Below, one piece after another: positions 29,581 through 44,500 of a DNA stretch of 64,000 bases. Each line of letters starts with the position of its first letter. The first letter of the stretch is position 1. The stretch comes from Plantago major (taxonomy: Eukaryota > Streptophyta > Magnoliopsida > Lamiales > Plantaginaceae). Where the stretch lies: NCBI GenBank assembly GCA_026545765.1, contig JAIFAC010000051.1, positions 1-64,000 of the forward strand, written 5' to 3'. The notes beneath the pieces were generated by a model. It saw nothing but the letters and a program-made list of their open reading frames with translations, ran no database searches and was not told where the DNA came from. The position numbers were made by a program, and so were the translations under genes.

Positions 29581-32500
29581 GTAGTACACGATTTTTTGTG
29601 AAACACTCGATAGAGTTAGTTTGTATCAAATTTTATTCACATCTTTTGGTTTGTGGTATGAAACCTATTCTACGCACATATTGAACTATTTTGGTTGATC
29701 GAACATCGATTTAAAAACGTATTTCCGAGACCTCTTGTCTTCAATAAAACTCAAAGGGGTAGTACCGATTTTTTGTGAAACACTCGATAGAGTTAGTTTG
29801 TGTCAAATTTTATTCACATGATATGGTTTGTGGTATGAAACCTATTCTCGCACATATTGAACTATTTTGGTTGATCGAACATCGATTTAAAAGCGTATTT
29901 CGAGACCTCTTGTCTTGATAAAACTCGAAGGGGTAGTACACGATTTTTTGTGAAACACTCGATAGAGTTAGTTTGTGTCAAATTTTATTCACATGATATG
30001 GTTTGTGGTATGAAACCTATTCTGCGCACATATTGAACTCTTTTGGTTGATCGAACATCGATTTAAAAACGTATTTCCGAGACCTCTTGTCTTCAATAAA
30101 ACTCAAAGGGGGTAGTACACGATTTTTTGTGAAACACTCGATAGAGTTAGTTTGTGTCAAATTTTATTCACATGATATGGTTTGTGGTATGAAACCTATT
30201 CTACGCACATATTGAACTCTTTTGGTTGATCGAACATCGATTTAAAAACGTATTTCCGAGACCTCTTGTCTTCAATAAAACTCAAAGGGGGTAATACACG
30301 ATTTTTTGTGAAACACTCGATAGAGTTAGTTTGTGTCAAATTTTATTCACATGATATGGTTTGTGGTATGAAACCTATTCTACGCACATATTGAACTCTT
30401 TTGGTTGATCGAACATCGATTTAAAAACGTATTTCCGAGACCTCTTGTCTTCAATAAAACTCAAAGGGGGTAGTACACGATTTTTTGTGAAACACTCGAT
30501 AGAGTTAGTTTGTGTCAAATTTTATTCACATGATATGGTTTGTGGTATGAAACCTATTCTACGCACATATTGAAATATTTTGGTTGATCGGACCTCGATT
30601 TAAAAACGTATTTCCGAGACCTCTTGTCTTCAATAAAACCTAAAGGGGGTGGTAGTACACGATTTTTTGTGAAACACTCGATAGAGTTAGTTTGTGTCAA
30701 ATTTTACTCACAAGATATGGTTTGTGGTATGAAACCTATTCTACGCACATATTGAACTATTTTGGTTGATCGAACCTCGATTTAAAAACGTATTTCCGAG
30801 ACCTCGTCTTCAATAAAACTCAAAGGGGGTAGTACACGATTTTTTGTGAAACACTCGATAGAGTTAGTTTGTGTCAAATTTTATTCACATGATATGGTTT
30901 GTGGTATGAAACCTATTCTACGCACATATTGAATTCTTTTGGTTGATCGAACATCGATTTAAAAACGTATTTCCGAGACCTCTTGTCTTCAGTAAAACTC
31001 AAAGGGGGTAGGACAAGATTTTTTGTGAAACACTCGATCGAGTTAGTTTGTGTCAAATTTTATTCACATGATATGGTTTGTGGTATGAAACCTATTCTAC
31101 GAACATATTGAACTCTTTTGGTTCATCGAACATCGATTTCAAAACGTATTTACGAGACCTCTTGTCTTCAATAAAACTCAAAGGGGGTAGTACACGATTT
31201 TTTGTGAAACACTCGATAGAGTTAGTTTGTGTCAAATTTTATTCACATGATATGGTTTGTGGTATGAAACCTATTCTACGCACATATTGAACTCTTTTGG
31301 TTGATCGAACATCGATTTAAAAACGTATTTCCGAGACCTCTTGTCTTCAATAAAACTCAAAGGGGGTAGTACACGATTTTTTGTGAAACACTCGATAGAG
31401 TTAGTTTGTGTCAAATTTAATTCACATGTTTTGGTTTGTCGTATGAAACCTATTCTACGCACATATTGAACTATTTTGGTTGACCGGACAACCATTTAAA
31501 AACGTATTTCTGAGACCTCTTGTCTTCAATAAAACTCAAAGGGGTAGTACACGATTTTTTGTGAAACACTCGATAGAGTTAGTTTGTGTCAAATTTTATT
31601 CACATGATATGGTTTGTGGTATGAAACCTATTCTACGCACATATTGAACTCTTTTGGTTGATCGAACATCGATTTAAAAACGTATTTCCGAGACCTCTTG
31701 TCTTCAATAAAACTCGAATGGGGGTAGTACGATTTTTTGTGAAACACTCGATAGAGTTAGTTTGTCTCAAATTTTATTCACATGTTTTGGTTTGTGGTAT
31801 GAAACCTATTCTCGCATATATTGAACTATTTTGGTTGATCGAACATCGATTTAAAAGCGTATTTCGAGACCTCTTGTCTTCAATAAAACTTCGAAAGGGG
31901 TAGTACACGATTTGTTGTGAAACACTCGATAGAGTTAGTTTGTGTCAAATTTTATTCACATGATATGGTTTGTGGTATGAAACCAATTCTACGCACATAT
32001 TGAACTCTTTTGGTTGATCGAACATCGATTTAAAAACGTATTTCCAAGACCTCTTGTCTTCAATAAAACTCAAAGGGGGTAGTACACGATTTTTTGTGAA
32101 ACACTCGATAGAGTTAGTTTGTGTCAAATTTTATTCACATGATATGGTTTGTGGTATGAAACCTATTCTACGCACATATAGAACTATTTTGGTTGATCGG
32201 ACCTCGATTTAAAAACGTATGTCCGAGACCTCTTGTCTTCAATAAAACTCAAAGGGGGTAGTACACGATTTTTTGTGAAACACTCGATAGAATTAGTTTG
32301 TGTCAAATTTTATTCACATGTTTTGGTTTGTGGTTTGAAACCTATTCTACACACGTATTGAACTATTTTGGTTGATTGGACCTCGATTTAAATACGTATT
32401 TCCGAGACCTCTTGTCTTCAATAAAACTTCGAAGGGTAGTACACGATTTTTTGTGAAACACTCGATAGAGTTAGTTTGTGTCAAATTTTATTCACATGTT

Positions 32501-35500
32501 TTGGTTTGTGGTTTGAAACCTATTCTACGCACGTATTGAACTATTTTGGTTTATCGGACCTCGATTTAAATACGTATTTCCGAGACCTCTTGTCTTCAAT
32601 AAAACTCAAAGGGGGTAGTACACGATTTTTTGTGAAACACTCGATAGAGTTAGTTTGTGTCAAATTTTATTCACATGATATGGTTTGTGGTATGAAACCT
32701 ATTCTACGCACATATTGAACTCTTTTGGTTGATCGAACATCGATTTAAAAACGTATTTCCGAGACCTCTTGTCTTCAATAAAACTCAAAGGGGGTAGTAC
32801 ACGATTTTTTGTGAAACACTCGATAGAGTTAGTTTGTGTCAAATTTTATTCACATGTTTTGGTTTGTGGTATGAAACCTATTCTACGCACATAATGAACT
32901 ATTTTGGTTGATCGGACATCGATTTAAAAACGTATTTCCGAGACCTCTTGTCTTCAATAAAACTCAAAGGGGTAGTACACGATTTTTTGTGAAACACTCG
33001 ATAGAGTTAGTTTGTGTCAAATTTTATTCACATGTTTTGGTTTGTGGTTTGAAACCTATTCTACGCACGTATTGAACTATTTTGGTTGATCGGACATCGA
33101 TTTAAATACGTATTTCCGAGACCTCTTGTCTTCAATAAAACTCAAAGGGGGTAGTACACGATTTTTTGTGAAACACTCGATAGAGTTAGTTTGTGTCAAA
33201 TTTTATTCACATGATATGGTTTGTGGTATGAAACCTATTCTACGCACATATTGAACTCTTTTGGTTGATCGAACATCGATTTAAAAACGTATTTCCGAGA
33301 CCTCTTGTCTTCAATAAAACTCAAAGGGGGTAGTACACGATTTTTTGTGAAACACTCGATAGAGTTAGTTTGTGTCAAATTTTATTCACATGTTTTGGTT
33401 TGTGGTATGAAACCTATTCTACGCATATATTGAACTATTTTGGTTGATCGAACATCGATTTAAAAACGTACTTCCGAGACCTCTTGTCTTCAATAAAACT
33501 CAAAGGGGGTTGTACACGATTTTTTGTGAAACACTCGATAGAGTTAGTTTGTGTCAAATTTTATTCACATGATATGGTTTGTGGTATGAAACCTATTCTA
33601 CGCACATATTGAACTATTTTGGTTGATCGAACATCGATTTAAAAACGTACTTCCGAGACCTCTTGTCTTCAATAAAACTCAAATGGGGGGTAGTACACGA
33701 TTTTCTGTGAAACACTCGATAGAGTTAGTTTGTGTCAAATTTTATTCACATGATATGGTTTGTGGTATGAAACCTATTCTACGCACATATTGAACTCTTT
33801 TGGTTGATCGAACATCGATTTAAAAACGTATTTCCGAGACCTCTTGTCTTCAATAAAACTCAAAGGGGGTAGTACACGATTTTTTGTGAAACACTCGATA
33901 GAGTTAGTTTGTGTCAAATTTTATTCACATGTTTTGGTTTGTGGTATGAAACCTATTCTACGCACGTATTGAACTATTTTGGTTGATCGGACCTCGATTT
34001 AAATACGTATTTCCGAGACCTCTTGTCTTCAATAAAACTCAAAGGGGGTAGTACACGATTTTTTGTGAAACACTCGATAGAGTTAGTTTGTGTCAAATTT
34101 TATTCACATGATATGGTTTGTGGTATGAAACCTATTCTACGCACATATTGAACTCTTTTGGTTGATCGAACATCGATTTAAAAACGTATTTCCGAGACCT
34201 CTTGTCTTCAATAAAACTCAATGGGGGTAGTACACGATTTTTTGTGAAACACTCGATAGAGTTAGTTTGTATCAAATTTTATTCACATGTTTTGGTTTGT
34301 GGTATGAAACCTATTCTACGCACATATTGAACTATTTTGGTTGATCGAACATCGATTTAAAAACGTATTTCCGAGACCTCTTGTCTTCAATAAAACTCAA
34401 AGGGGGGTAGTACACGATTTTTTGTGAAACACTCGATAGAGTTAGTTTGTGTCAAATTTTATTCACATGATATGGTTTGTGGTATGAAACCTATTCTACG
34501 CACATATTGAACTCTTTTGGTTGATCGAACATCGATTTAAAAACGTATTTCCGAGACCTCTTGTCTTCAATAAAACTCAAAGGGGGTAGTACACGATTTT
34601 TTGTGAAACACTCGATAGAGTTAGTTTGTGTCAAATTTTATTCACATGATATGGTTTGTGGTATGAAACCTATTCTACGCACATATTGAACTATTTTGGT
34701 TGATCGAACATCGATTTAAAAACGTATTTACGAGACCTCTTGTGTTCAATAAAACTTCGAAGGGGTAGTACACGATTTTTTGTGAAACACTTTCGATAGA
34801 GTTAGTTTGTGTCAAATTTTATTCACATGTTTTGGTTTGTGGTATGAAACCTATTCTACGCATATTGAACTATTTTGGTTGATCGGACCTCGATTTAAAA
34901 GCGTATTTCGAGACCTCTTGTCTTCAATAAAACTCGAAAGGGGTAGTACCACGATTTTTGTGAAACACTCGATAGAGTTAGTTTGTGTCAAATTTTATTC
35001 ACATGTTTTGGTTTGTGGTATGAAACCTATTCTCATACATATTGAACTATTTTGGTTGATCGGACCTCGATTTAAAAATATATTTCCGAGACCTCTTGTC
35101 TTCAATAAAACTCAAAGGGGGTAGTACACGATTTTTTGTGAAACACTCGATAGAGTTAGTTTGTGTCAAATTTTATTCACATGTTTTGGTTTGTGGTATG
35201 AAACCTATTCTACGCACATATTGAACTCTTTTGGTTGATCGAACATCGATTTAAAAACGTATTTCCGAGACCATTTGTCTTCAATAAAACTCAAAGGGGG
35301 TAGTACACGATTTTTTGTGAAACACTCGATAGAGTTAGTTTGTCTCAAATTTTATTCACATGTTTTGGTTTGTGGTATGAAACCTATTCTACGCACATAA
35401 TGAACTATTTTGGTTGATCGGACATCGATTTAAAAACGTATTTCCGAGAACTCTTGTCTTCAATAAAACTCAAAGGGGGTAGTACACGATTTTTTGTGAA

Positions 35501-38500
35501 ACACTCGATAGAGTTAGTTTGTGTCAAATTTTATTCACATGTTTTGGTTTGTGGTATGAAACCTATTCTACGCACGTATTGAACTATTTTGGTTGATCGG
35601 ACCTCGATTTCAATACGTATTTCCGAGACCTCTTGTCTTCAATAAAACTCGAAGGGGTAGTACACGATTTTTGTGAAACACTTTCGATAGAGTTAGTTTG
35701 TGTCAAATTTTATTCACATGATATGGTTTGTGGTATGAAACCTATTCTCGCACATATTGAACTCTTTTGGTTGATCGAACATCAATTTAAAAGCGTATTT
35801 CGAGACCTCTTGTCTTCAATAAAACTCAAATGGGGGTAGTACCACGATCTTTTGTGAAACACTCGATAGAGTTAGTTTGTCTCAAATTTTATTCACATGT
35901 TTTGGTTTGTGGTATGAAACCTATTCTACGCATATATTGAACTATTTTGGTTGATCGAACATCGATTTAAAAACGTACTTCCGAGACCTCTTGTCTTCAA
36001 TAAAACTCAAATGGGGGTAGTACACGATTTTCTGTGAAACACTCGATAGAGTTAGTTTGTGTCAAATTTTATTCACATGATATGGTTTGTGGTATGAAAC
36101 CTATTCTACGAACATATTGAACTCTTTTGGTTCATCGAACATCGATTTAAAAACGTATTTCCGAGACCTCTTGTCTTCAATAAAACTCAAAGGGGGTAGT
36201 ACACGATTTTTTGTGAAACACTCGATAGAGTTAGTTTGTGTCAAATTTTATTCACATGATATGGTTTGTGGTATGAAACCTATTCTACGCACATATTGAA
36301 CTCTTTTGGTTGATCGAACATCGATTTAAAAACGTATTTCCGAGACCATTTGTCTTCAATAAAACTCAAAGGAGGTAGTACACGATTTTTTGTGAAACAC
36401 TCGATAGAGTTAGTTTGTCTCAAATTTTATTCACATGTTTTGGTTTGTGGTATGAAACCTATTCTACGCACATATTGAACTATTTTGGTTGATCGAACAT
36501 CGATTTAAAAACGTACTTCCGAGACCTCTTGTCTTCAATAAAACTCAAATGGGGGGTAGTACACGATTTTCTGTGAAACACTCGATAGAGTTAGTTTGTG
36601 TCAAATTTTATTCACATGATATGGTTTGTGGTATGAAACCTATTCTACGAACATATTGAACTCTTTTGGTTGATCGAACATCAATTTAAAAGCGTATTTC
36701 GAGACCTCTTGTCTTCAATAAAACTCGAATGGGGGTAGTACGATTTTTGTGAAACACTCGATAGAGTTAGTTTGTCTCAAATTTTATTCACATGTTTTGG
36801 TTTGTGGTATGAAACCTATTCTACGCATATATTGAACTATTTTGGTTGATCGAACATCGATTTAAAAACGTACTTCCGAGACCTCTTGTCTTCAATAAAA
36901 CTCAAATGGGGGGTAGTACACGATTTTTTGTGAAACACTCGATAGAGTTAGTTTGTGTCAAATTTTATTCACATGATATGGTTTGTGGTATGAAACCTAT
37001 TCTACGAACATATTGAACTCTTTTGGTTCATCGAACATCGATTTAAAAACGTATTTCCGAGACCTCTTGTCTTCAATAAAACTCAAAGGGGGTAGTACAC
37101 GATTTTTTGTGAAACACTCGATAGAGTTAGTTTGTGTCAAATTTTATTCACATGATATGGTTTGTGGTATGAAACCTATTCTACGCACATATTGAACTCT
37201 TTTGGTTGATCGAACATCGATTTAAAAACGTATTTCCGAGACCTCTTGTCTTCAATAAAACTTCGAAGGTGGTAGTACACGATTTTTTGTGAAACACTCG
37301 ATAGAGTTAGTTTGTGTCAAATTTTATTCACATGTTTTGGTTTGTGGTATGAAACCTATTCTACGCACGTATTGAACTATTTTGGTTGATCGGACCTCGA
37401 TTTCAATACGTATTTCCGAGACCTCTTGTCTTCAATAAAACTCAAAGGTGGTAGTACACGATTTTTTGTGAAACACTCGATAGAGTTAGTTTGTGTCAAA
37501 TTTTATTCACATGTTTTGGTTTGTGGTATGAAACCTATTCTACGCACGTATTGAACTATTTTGGTTGATCGGACCTCGATTTAAAAACGTATTTCCGAGA
37601 CCTCTTGTCTTCAATAAAACTCAAAGGGGGTAGTACACGATTTTTTGTGAAACACTCGATAGAGTTAGTTTGTGTCAAATTTTATTCACATGATATGGTT
37701 TGTGGTATGAAACCTATTCTGCGCACATATTGAACTCTTTTGGTTGATCGAACATCGATTTAAAAACGTATTTCCGAGACCTCTTGTCTTCAATAAAACT
37801 CAAAGGGGGTAGTACACGATTTTTTGTGAAACACTCGATAGAGTTAGTTTGTCTCAAATTTTATTCACATGTTTTGGTTTGTGGTATGAAACCTATTCTA
37901 CGCACATAATGAACTATTTTGGTTGATCGGACATCGATTTAAAAACGTATTTCCGAGAACTCTTGTCTTCAATAAAACTCAAAGGGGGTAGTACGATTTT
38001 TTGTGAAACACTCGATAGAGTTAGCTTGTGTCAAATTTTATTCACATGTTTTGGTTTGTGGTATGAAACCTATTCTACGCACATATTGAACTATTTTGGT
38101 TTATCGGACCTCGATTTAAAAACGTATTTCCGAGACCTCTTGTCTTCAATAAAACTCAAAGGGGTAGTACACGATTTTTTGTGAAACACTCGATAGAGTT
38201 AGTTTGTGTCAAATTTTATTCACATGATATGGTTTGTGGTATGAAACCTATTCTACGCACATATTGAACTCTTTTGGTTGATCGAACATCAATTTAAAAT
38301 CGTATTTCGAGACCTCTTGTCTTCAATAAAACTCGAATGGGGTAGTAGTACGATTTTTGTGAAACACTCGATAGAGTTAGTTTGTCTCAAATTTTATTCA
38401 CATGTTTTGGTTTGTGGTATGAAACCTATTCTACGCATATATTGAACTATTTTGGTTGATCGAACATCGATTTAAAAACGTACTTCCGAGACCTCTTGTC

Positions 38501-41500
38501 TTCAATAAAAATCAAATGGGGGTAGTACACGATTTTTGTGAAACACTCGATAGAGTTAGTTTGTGTCAAATTTTATTCACATGATATGGTTCGTGGTATG
38601 AAACCTATTCTCGCACATATTGAACTCTTTTGGTTGATCGAACATCGATTTAAAAGCGTATTTCGAGACCTCTTGTCTTCAATAAAACTTCGAAGGGGTA
38701 TAGTACGATTTTTTGTGAAACACTCGATAGAGTTAGTTTGTGTCAAATTTTATTCACATGATATGGTTTGTGGTATGAAACCTATTCTCGCACATATTGA
38801 ACTCTTTTGGTTGATCGAACATCGATTTAAAAGCGTATTTCGAGACCTCTTGTCTTCAATAAAACTCGAAAGGGGTAGTACACGATTTTTGTGAAACACT
38901 CGATAGAGTTAGTTTGTGTCAAATTTTATTCACATGTTTTGGTTTGTGGTATGAAACCTATTCTACGCACGTATTGAACTATTTTGGTTGATCGACCTCG
39001 ATTTAAAAGCGTATTTCGAGACCTCTTGTCTTCAATAAAACTCGAAAGGGGTAGTACAAGATTTTTGTGAAACACTCGATAGAGTTAGTTTGTGTCAAAT
39101 TTTATTCACATGATATGGTTTGTGGTATGAAACCTATTCTACGCATATTGAACTCTTTTGGTTGATCGAACATCAATTTAAAAACGTATTTCCGAGACCT
39201 CTTGTCTTCAATAAAACTCAAATGGGGGGTAGTACACGATTTTTTGTGAAACACTCGATAGAGTTAGTTTGTCTCAAATTTTATTCACATGTTTTGGTTT
39301 GTGGTATGAAACCTATTCTACGCATATATTGAACTATTTTGGTTGATCGAACATCGATTTAAAAGCGTATTTCGAGACCTCTTGTCTTCAATAAAACTCG
39401 AAAGGGGTAGTACCGATTTTTGTGAAACACTCGATAGAGTTAGTTTGTGTCAAATTTTATTCACATGATATGGTTTGTGGTATGAAACCTATTCTACGAA
39501 CATATTGAACTCTTTTGGTTCATCGAACATCGATTTAAAAACGTATTTCCGAGACCTCTTGTCTTCAAAAAAACTCAAAGGGGGTAGTACACGATTTTTT
39601 GTGAAACACTCGATAGAGTTAGTTTGTGTCAAATTTTATTCACATGATATGGTTTGTGGTATGAAACCTATTCTACGCACATATTGAACTCTTTTGGTTG
39701 ATCGAACATCGATTTAAAAACGTATTTCCGAGACCTCTTGTCTTCAATAAAACTCAAAGGGGTAGTACACGATTTTTTGTGAAACACTCGATAGAGTTAG
39801 TTTGTGTCAAATTTTATTCACATGATATGGTTTGTGGTATGAAACCTATTCTACGCACATATTGAACTCTTTTGGTTGATCGGACCTCGATTTCAATACG
39901 TATTTCCGAGAACTCTTGTCTTCAATAAAACTCAAAGGGGGTAGTACACGATTTTTTGTGAAACACTCGATAGAGTTAGTTTGTGTCAAATTTTATTCAC
40001 ATGTTTTGGTTTGTGGTATGAAACCTATTCTACGCACATATTGAACTATTTTGGTTGATCGGACCTCGATTTAAAAACGTATTTCCGAGACCTCTTGTCT
40101 TCAATAAAACTCAAAGGGGGTAGGTAGTACACGATTTTTTGTGAAACACTCGATAGAGTTAGTTTGTGTCAAATTTTATTCACATGATATGGTTTGTGGT
40201 ATGAAACCTATTCTACGCACATATTGAACTCTTTTGGTTGATCGAACATCAATTTAAAAACGTATTTCCGAGACCTCTTGTCTTCAATAAAACTCAAAGG
40301 GGTAGTACACGATTTTTTGTGAAACACTCGATAGAGTTAGTTTGTCTCAAATTTTATTCACATGTTTTGGTTTGTGGTATGAAACCTATTCTACGCATAT
40401 ATTGAACTATTTTGGTTGATCGAACATCGATTTAAAAACGTACTTCCGAGACCTCTTGTCTTCAATAAAACTCAAATGGGGGGTAGTACACGATTTTTTG
40501 TGAAACACTCGATAGAGTTAGTTTGTGTCAAATTTTATTCACATGATATGGTTTGTGGTATGAAACCTATTCTACGCAAATATTGAACTCTTTTGGTTGA
40601 TCGAACATCGATTTAAAAACGTATTTCCGAGACCTCTTGTCTTCAATAAAACTCAAAGGGGGTATAGTACACGATTTTTTGTGAAACACTCGATAGAGTT
40701 AGTTTGTGTCAAATTTTATTCACATGATATGGTTTGTGGTATGAAACCTATTCTACGCACATATTGAACTCTTTTGGTTGATCGAACATCGATTTAAAAA
40801 CGTATTTCCGAGACCATTTGTCTTCAATAAAACTCAAAGGGGGTAGTACACGATTTTTTGTGAAACACTCGATAGAGTTAGTTTGTGTCAAATTTTATTC
40901 ACATGTTTTGGTTTGTGGTATGAAACCAATTCTACGCACGTATTGAACTATTTTGGTTGATCGGACCTCGATTTAAAAGCGTATTTCGAGACCTCTTGTC
41001 TTCAATAAAACTCGAAGGGGTAGTACAAGATTTTTTGTGAAACACTCGATAGAGTTAGTTTGTGTCAAATTTTATTCACATGATATGGTTTGTGGTATGA
41101 AACCTATTCTACGCACATATTGAACTCTTTTGGTTGATCGAACATCAATTTAAAAACGTATTTCCGAGACCTCTTGTCTTCAATAAAACTCAAATGGGGG
41201 GTAGTACACGATTTTTTGTGAAACACTCGATAGAGTTAGTTTGTCTCAAATTTTATTCACATGTTTTGGTTTGTGGTATGAAACCTATTCTACGCATATA
41301 TTGAACTATTTTGGTTGATCGAACATCGATTTAAAAACGTACTTCCGAGACCTCTTGTCTTCAATAAAACTCAAATGGGGGTAGTACACGATTTTCTGTG
41401 AAACACTCGATAGAGTTAGTTTGTGTCAAATTTTATTCACATGATATGGTTTGTGGTATGAAACCTATTCTACGAACATATTGAACTCTTTTGGTTCATC

Positions 41501-44500
41501 GAACATCGATTTCAAAACGTATTTCCGAGACCTCTTGTCTTCAATAAAACTCAAAGGGGGTAGTACACGATTTTTTGTGAAACACTCGATAGAGTTAGTT
41601 TGTGTCAAATTTTATTCACATGATATGGTTTGTGGTATGAAACCTATTCTACGCACATATTGAACTCTTTTGGTTGATCGAACATCGATTTAAAAACGTA
41701 TTTCCGAGACCATTTGTCTTCAATAAAACTCAAAGGGGGTAGTACACGATTTTTTGTGAAACACTCGATAGAGTTAGTTTGTCTCAATTTTTATTCACAT
41801 GTTTTGGTTTGTGGTATGAAACCTATTCTACGCACATAATGAACTATTTTGGTTGATCGGACATCGATTTAAAAACGTATTTCCGAGAACTCTTGTCTTC
41901 AATAAAACTCAAAGGGGGTAGTACACGATTTTTTGTGAAACACTCGATAGAGTTAGTTTGTGTCAAATTTTATTCACATGTTTTGGTTTGTGGTATGAAA
42001 CCTATTCTACGCACGTATTGAACTATTTTGGTTGATCGGACCTCGATTTAAATACGTATTTCCGAGACCTCTTGTCTTCAATAAAACTCAAAGGGGGTAG
42101 TACACGATTTTTTGTGAAACACTCGATAGAGTTAGTTTGTGTCAAATTTTATTCACATGATATGGTTTGTGGTATGAAACCTATTCTACGCACATATTGA
42201 ACTCTTTTGGTTGATCGAACATCAATTTAAAAACGTATTTCCGAGACCTCTTGTCTTCAATAAAACTCAAAGGGGGTAGTACACGATTTTTTGTGAAACA
42301 CTCGATAGAGTTAGTTTGTCTCAAATTTTATTCACATGTTTTGGTTTGTGGTATGAAACCTATTCTACGCATATATTGAACTATTTTGGTTGATCGAACA
42401 TCGATTTAAAAACGTATTTCCGAGACCTCTTGTCTTCAATAAAACTCAAAGGGGGTAGTACACGATTTTTTGTGAAACACTCGATAGAGTTAGTTTGTGT
42501 CAAATTTTATTCACATGATATGGTTTGTGGTATGAAACCTATTCTACAAACATATTGAACTCTTTTGGTTCATCGAACATCGATTTAAAAACGTATTTCC
42601 GAGACCTCTTGTCTTCAATAAAACTCAAATGGGGGGTAGTACACGATTTTCTGTGAAACACTCGATAGAGTTAGTTTGTGTCAAATTTTATTCACATGAT
42701 ATGGTTTGTGGTATGAAACCTATTCTACGCACATATTGAACTCTTTTGGTTGATCGAACATCGATTTAAAAACGTATTTCCGAGACCATTTGTCTTCAAT
42801 AAAACTCAAAGGGGGTAGTACACGATTTTTTGTGAAACACTCGATAGAGTTAGTTTGTGTCAAATTTTATTCACATGATATGGTTTGTGGTATGAAACCT
42901 ATTCTACGCACATATTGAACTCTTTTGGTTGATCGAACATCGATTTAAAAACGTATTTCCGAGACCATTTGTCTTCAATAAAACTCAAAGGGGGTAGTAC
43001 ACGATTTTTTGTGAAACACTCGATAGAGTTAGTTTGTGTCAAATTTTATTCACATGTTTTGGTTTGTGGTATGAAACCTATTCTACGCACGTATTGAACT
43101 ATTTTGGTTGATCGGACCTCGATTTCAAGCGTATTTCGAGACCTCTTGTCTTCAATAAAACTCAAAGGTGGTAGTACACGATTTTTTGTGAAACACTCGA
43201 TAGAGTTAGTTTGTGTCAAATTTTATTCACATGTTTTGGTTTGTGGTATGAAACCTATTCTACGCACGTATTGAACTATTTTGGTTGATCGGACCTCGAT
43301 TTCAATACGTATTTCCGAGACCTCTTGTCTTCAATAAAACTCAAAGGGGGTAGTACACGATTTTTTGTGAAACACTCGATAGAGTTAGTTTGTGTCAAAT
43401 TTTATTCACATGATATGGTTTGTGGTATGAAACCTATTCTACGCACATATTGAACTCTTTTGGTTGATCGAACATCAATTTAAAAACGTATTTCCGAGAC
43501 CTCTTGTCTTCAATAAAACTCAAATGGGGGGTAGTACACGATTTTTTGTGAAACACTCGATAGAGTTAGTTTGTCTCAAATTTTATTCACATGTTTTGGT
43601 TTGTGGTATGAAACCTATTCTACGCATATATTGAACTATTTTGGTTGATCGAACATCGATTTAAAAACGTACTTCCGAGACCTCTTGTCTTCAATAAAAC
43701 TCAAATGGGGGGTAGTACACGATTTTCTGTGAAACACTCGATAGAGTTAGTTTGTGTCAAATTTTATTCACATGATATGGTTTGTGGTATGAAACCTATT
43801 CTACGCACATATTGAACTCTTTTGGTTGATCGAACATCGATTTAAAAACGTATTTCCGAAACCTCTTGTCTTCAATAAAACTCAAAGGGGGTAGTACACG
43901 ATTTTTTGTGAAACACTCGATAGAGTTAGTTTGTGTCAAATTTTATTCACATGATATGGTTTGTGGTATGAAACCTATTCTACGAACATATTGAACTCTT
44001 TTGGTTCATCGAACATCGATTTAAAAACGTATTTCCGAGACCTCTTGTCTTCAATAAAACTCAAAGGGGGTAGTACACGATTTTTTGTGAAACACTCGAT
44101 AGAGTTAGTTTGTGTCAAATTTTATTCACATGATATGGTTTGTGGTATGAAACCTATTCTACGCACATATTGAACTCTTTTGGTTGATCGAACATCGATT
44201 TAAAAACGTATTTCCGAGACCATTTGTCTTCAATAAAACTCAAAGGGGGTAGTACACGATTTTTTGTGAAACACTCGATAGAGTTAGTTTGTGTCAAATT
44301 TTATTCACATGTTTTGGTTTGTGGTATGAAACCTATTCTACACACGTATTGAACTATTTTGGTTGATCGGACCTCGATTTCAATACGTATTTCCGAGACC
44401 TCTTGTCTTCAATAAAACTCAAAGGGGGTAGTACACGATTTTTTGTGAAACACTCGATAGAGTTAGTTTGTGTCAAATTTTATTCACATGTTTTGGTTTG

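Noticed and set aside
31271-32127. Minus-strand frames inside the satellite
   Set aside because: Antisense reading of B-type monomers; no coding character.
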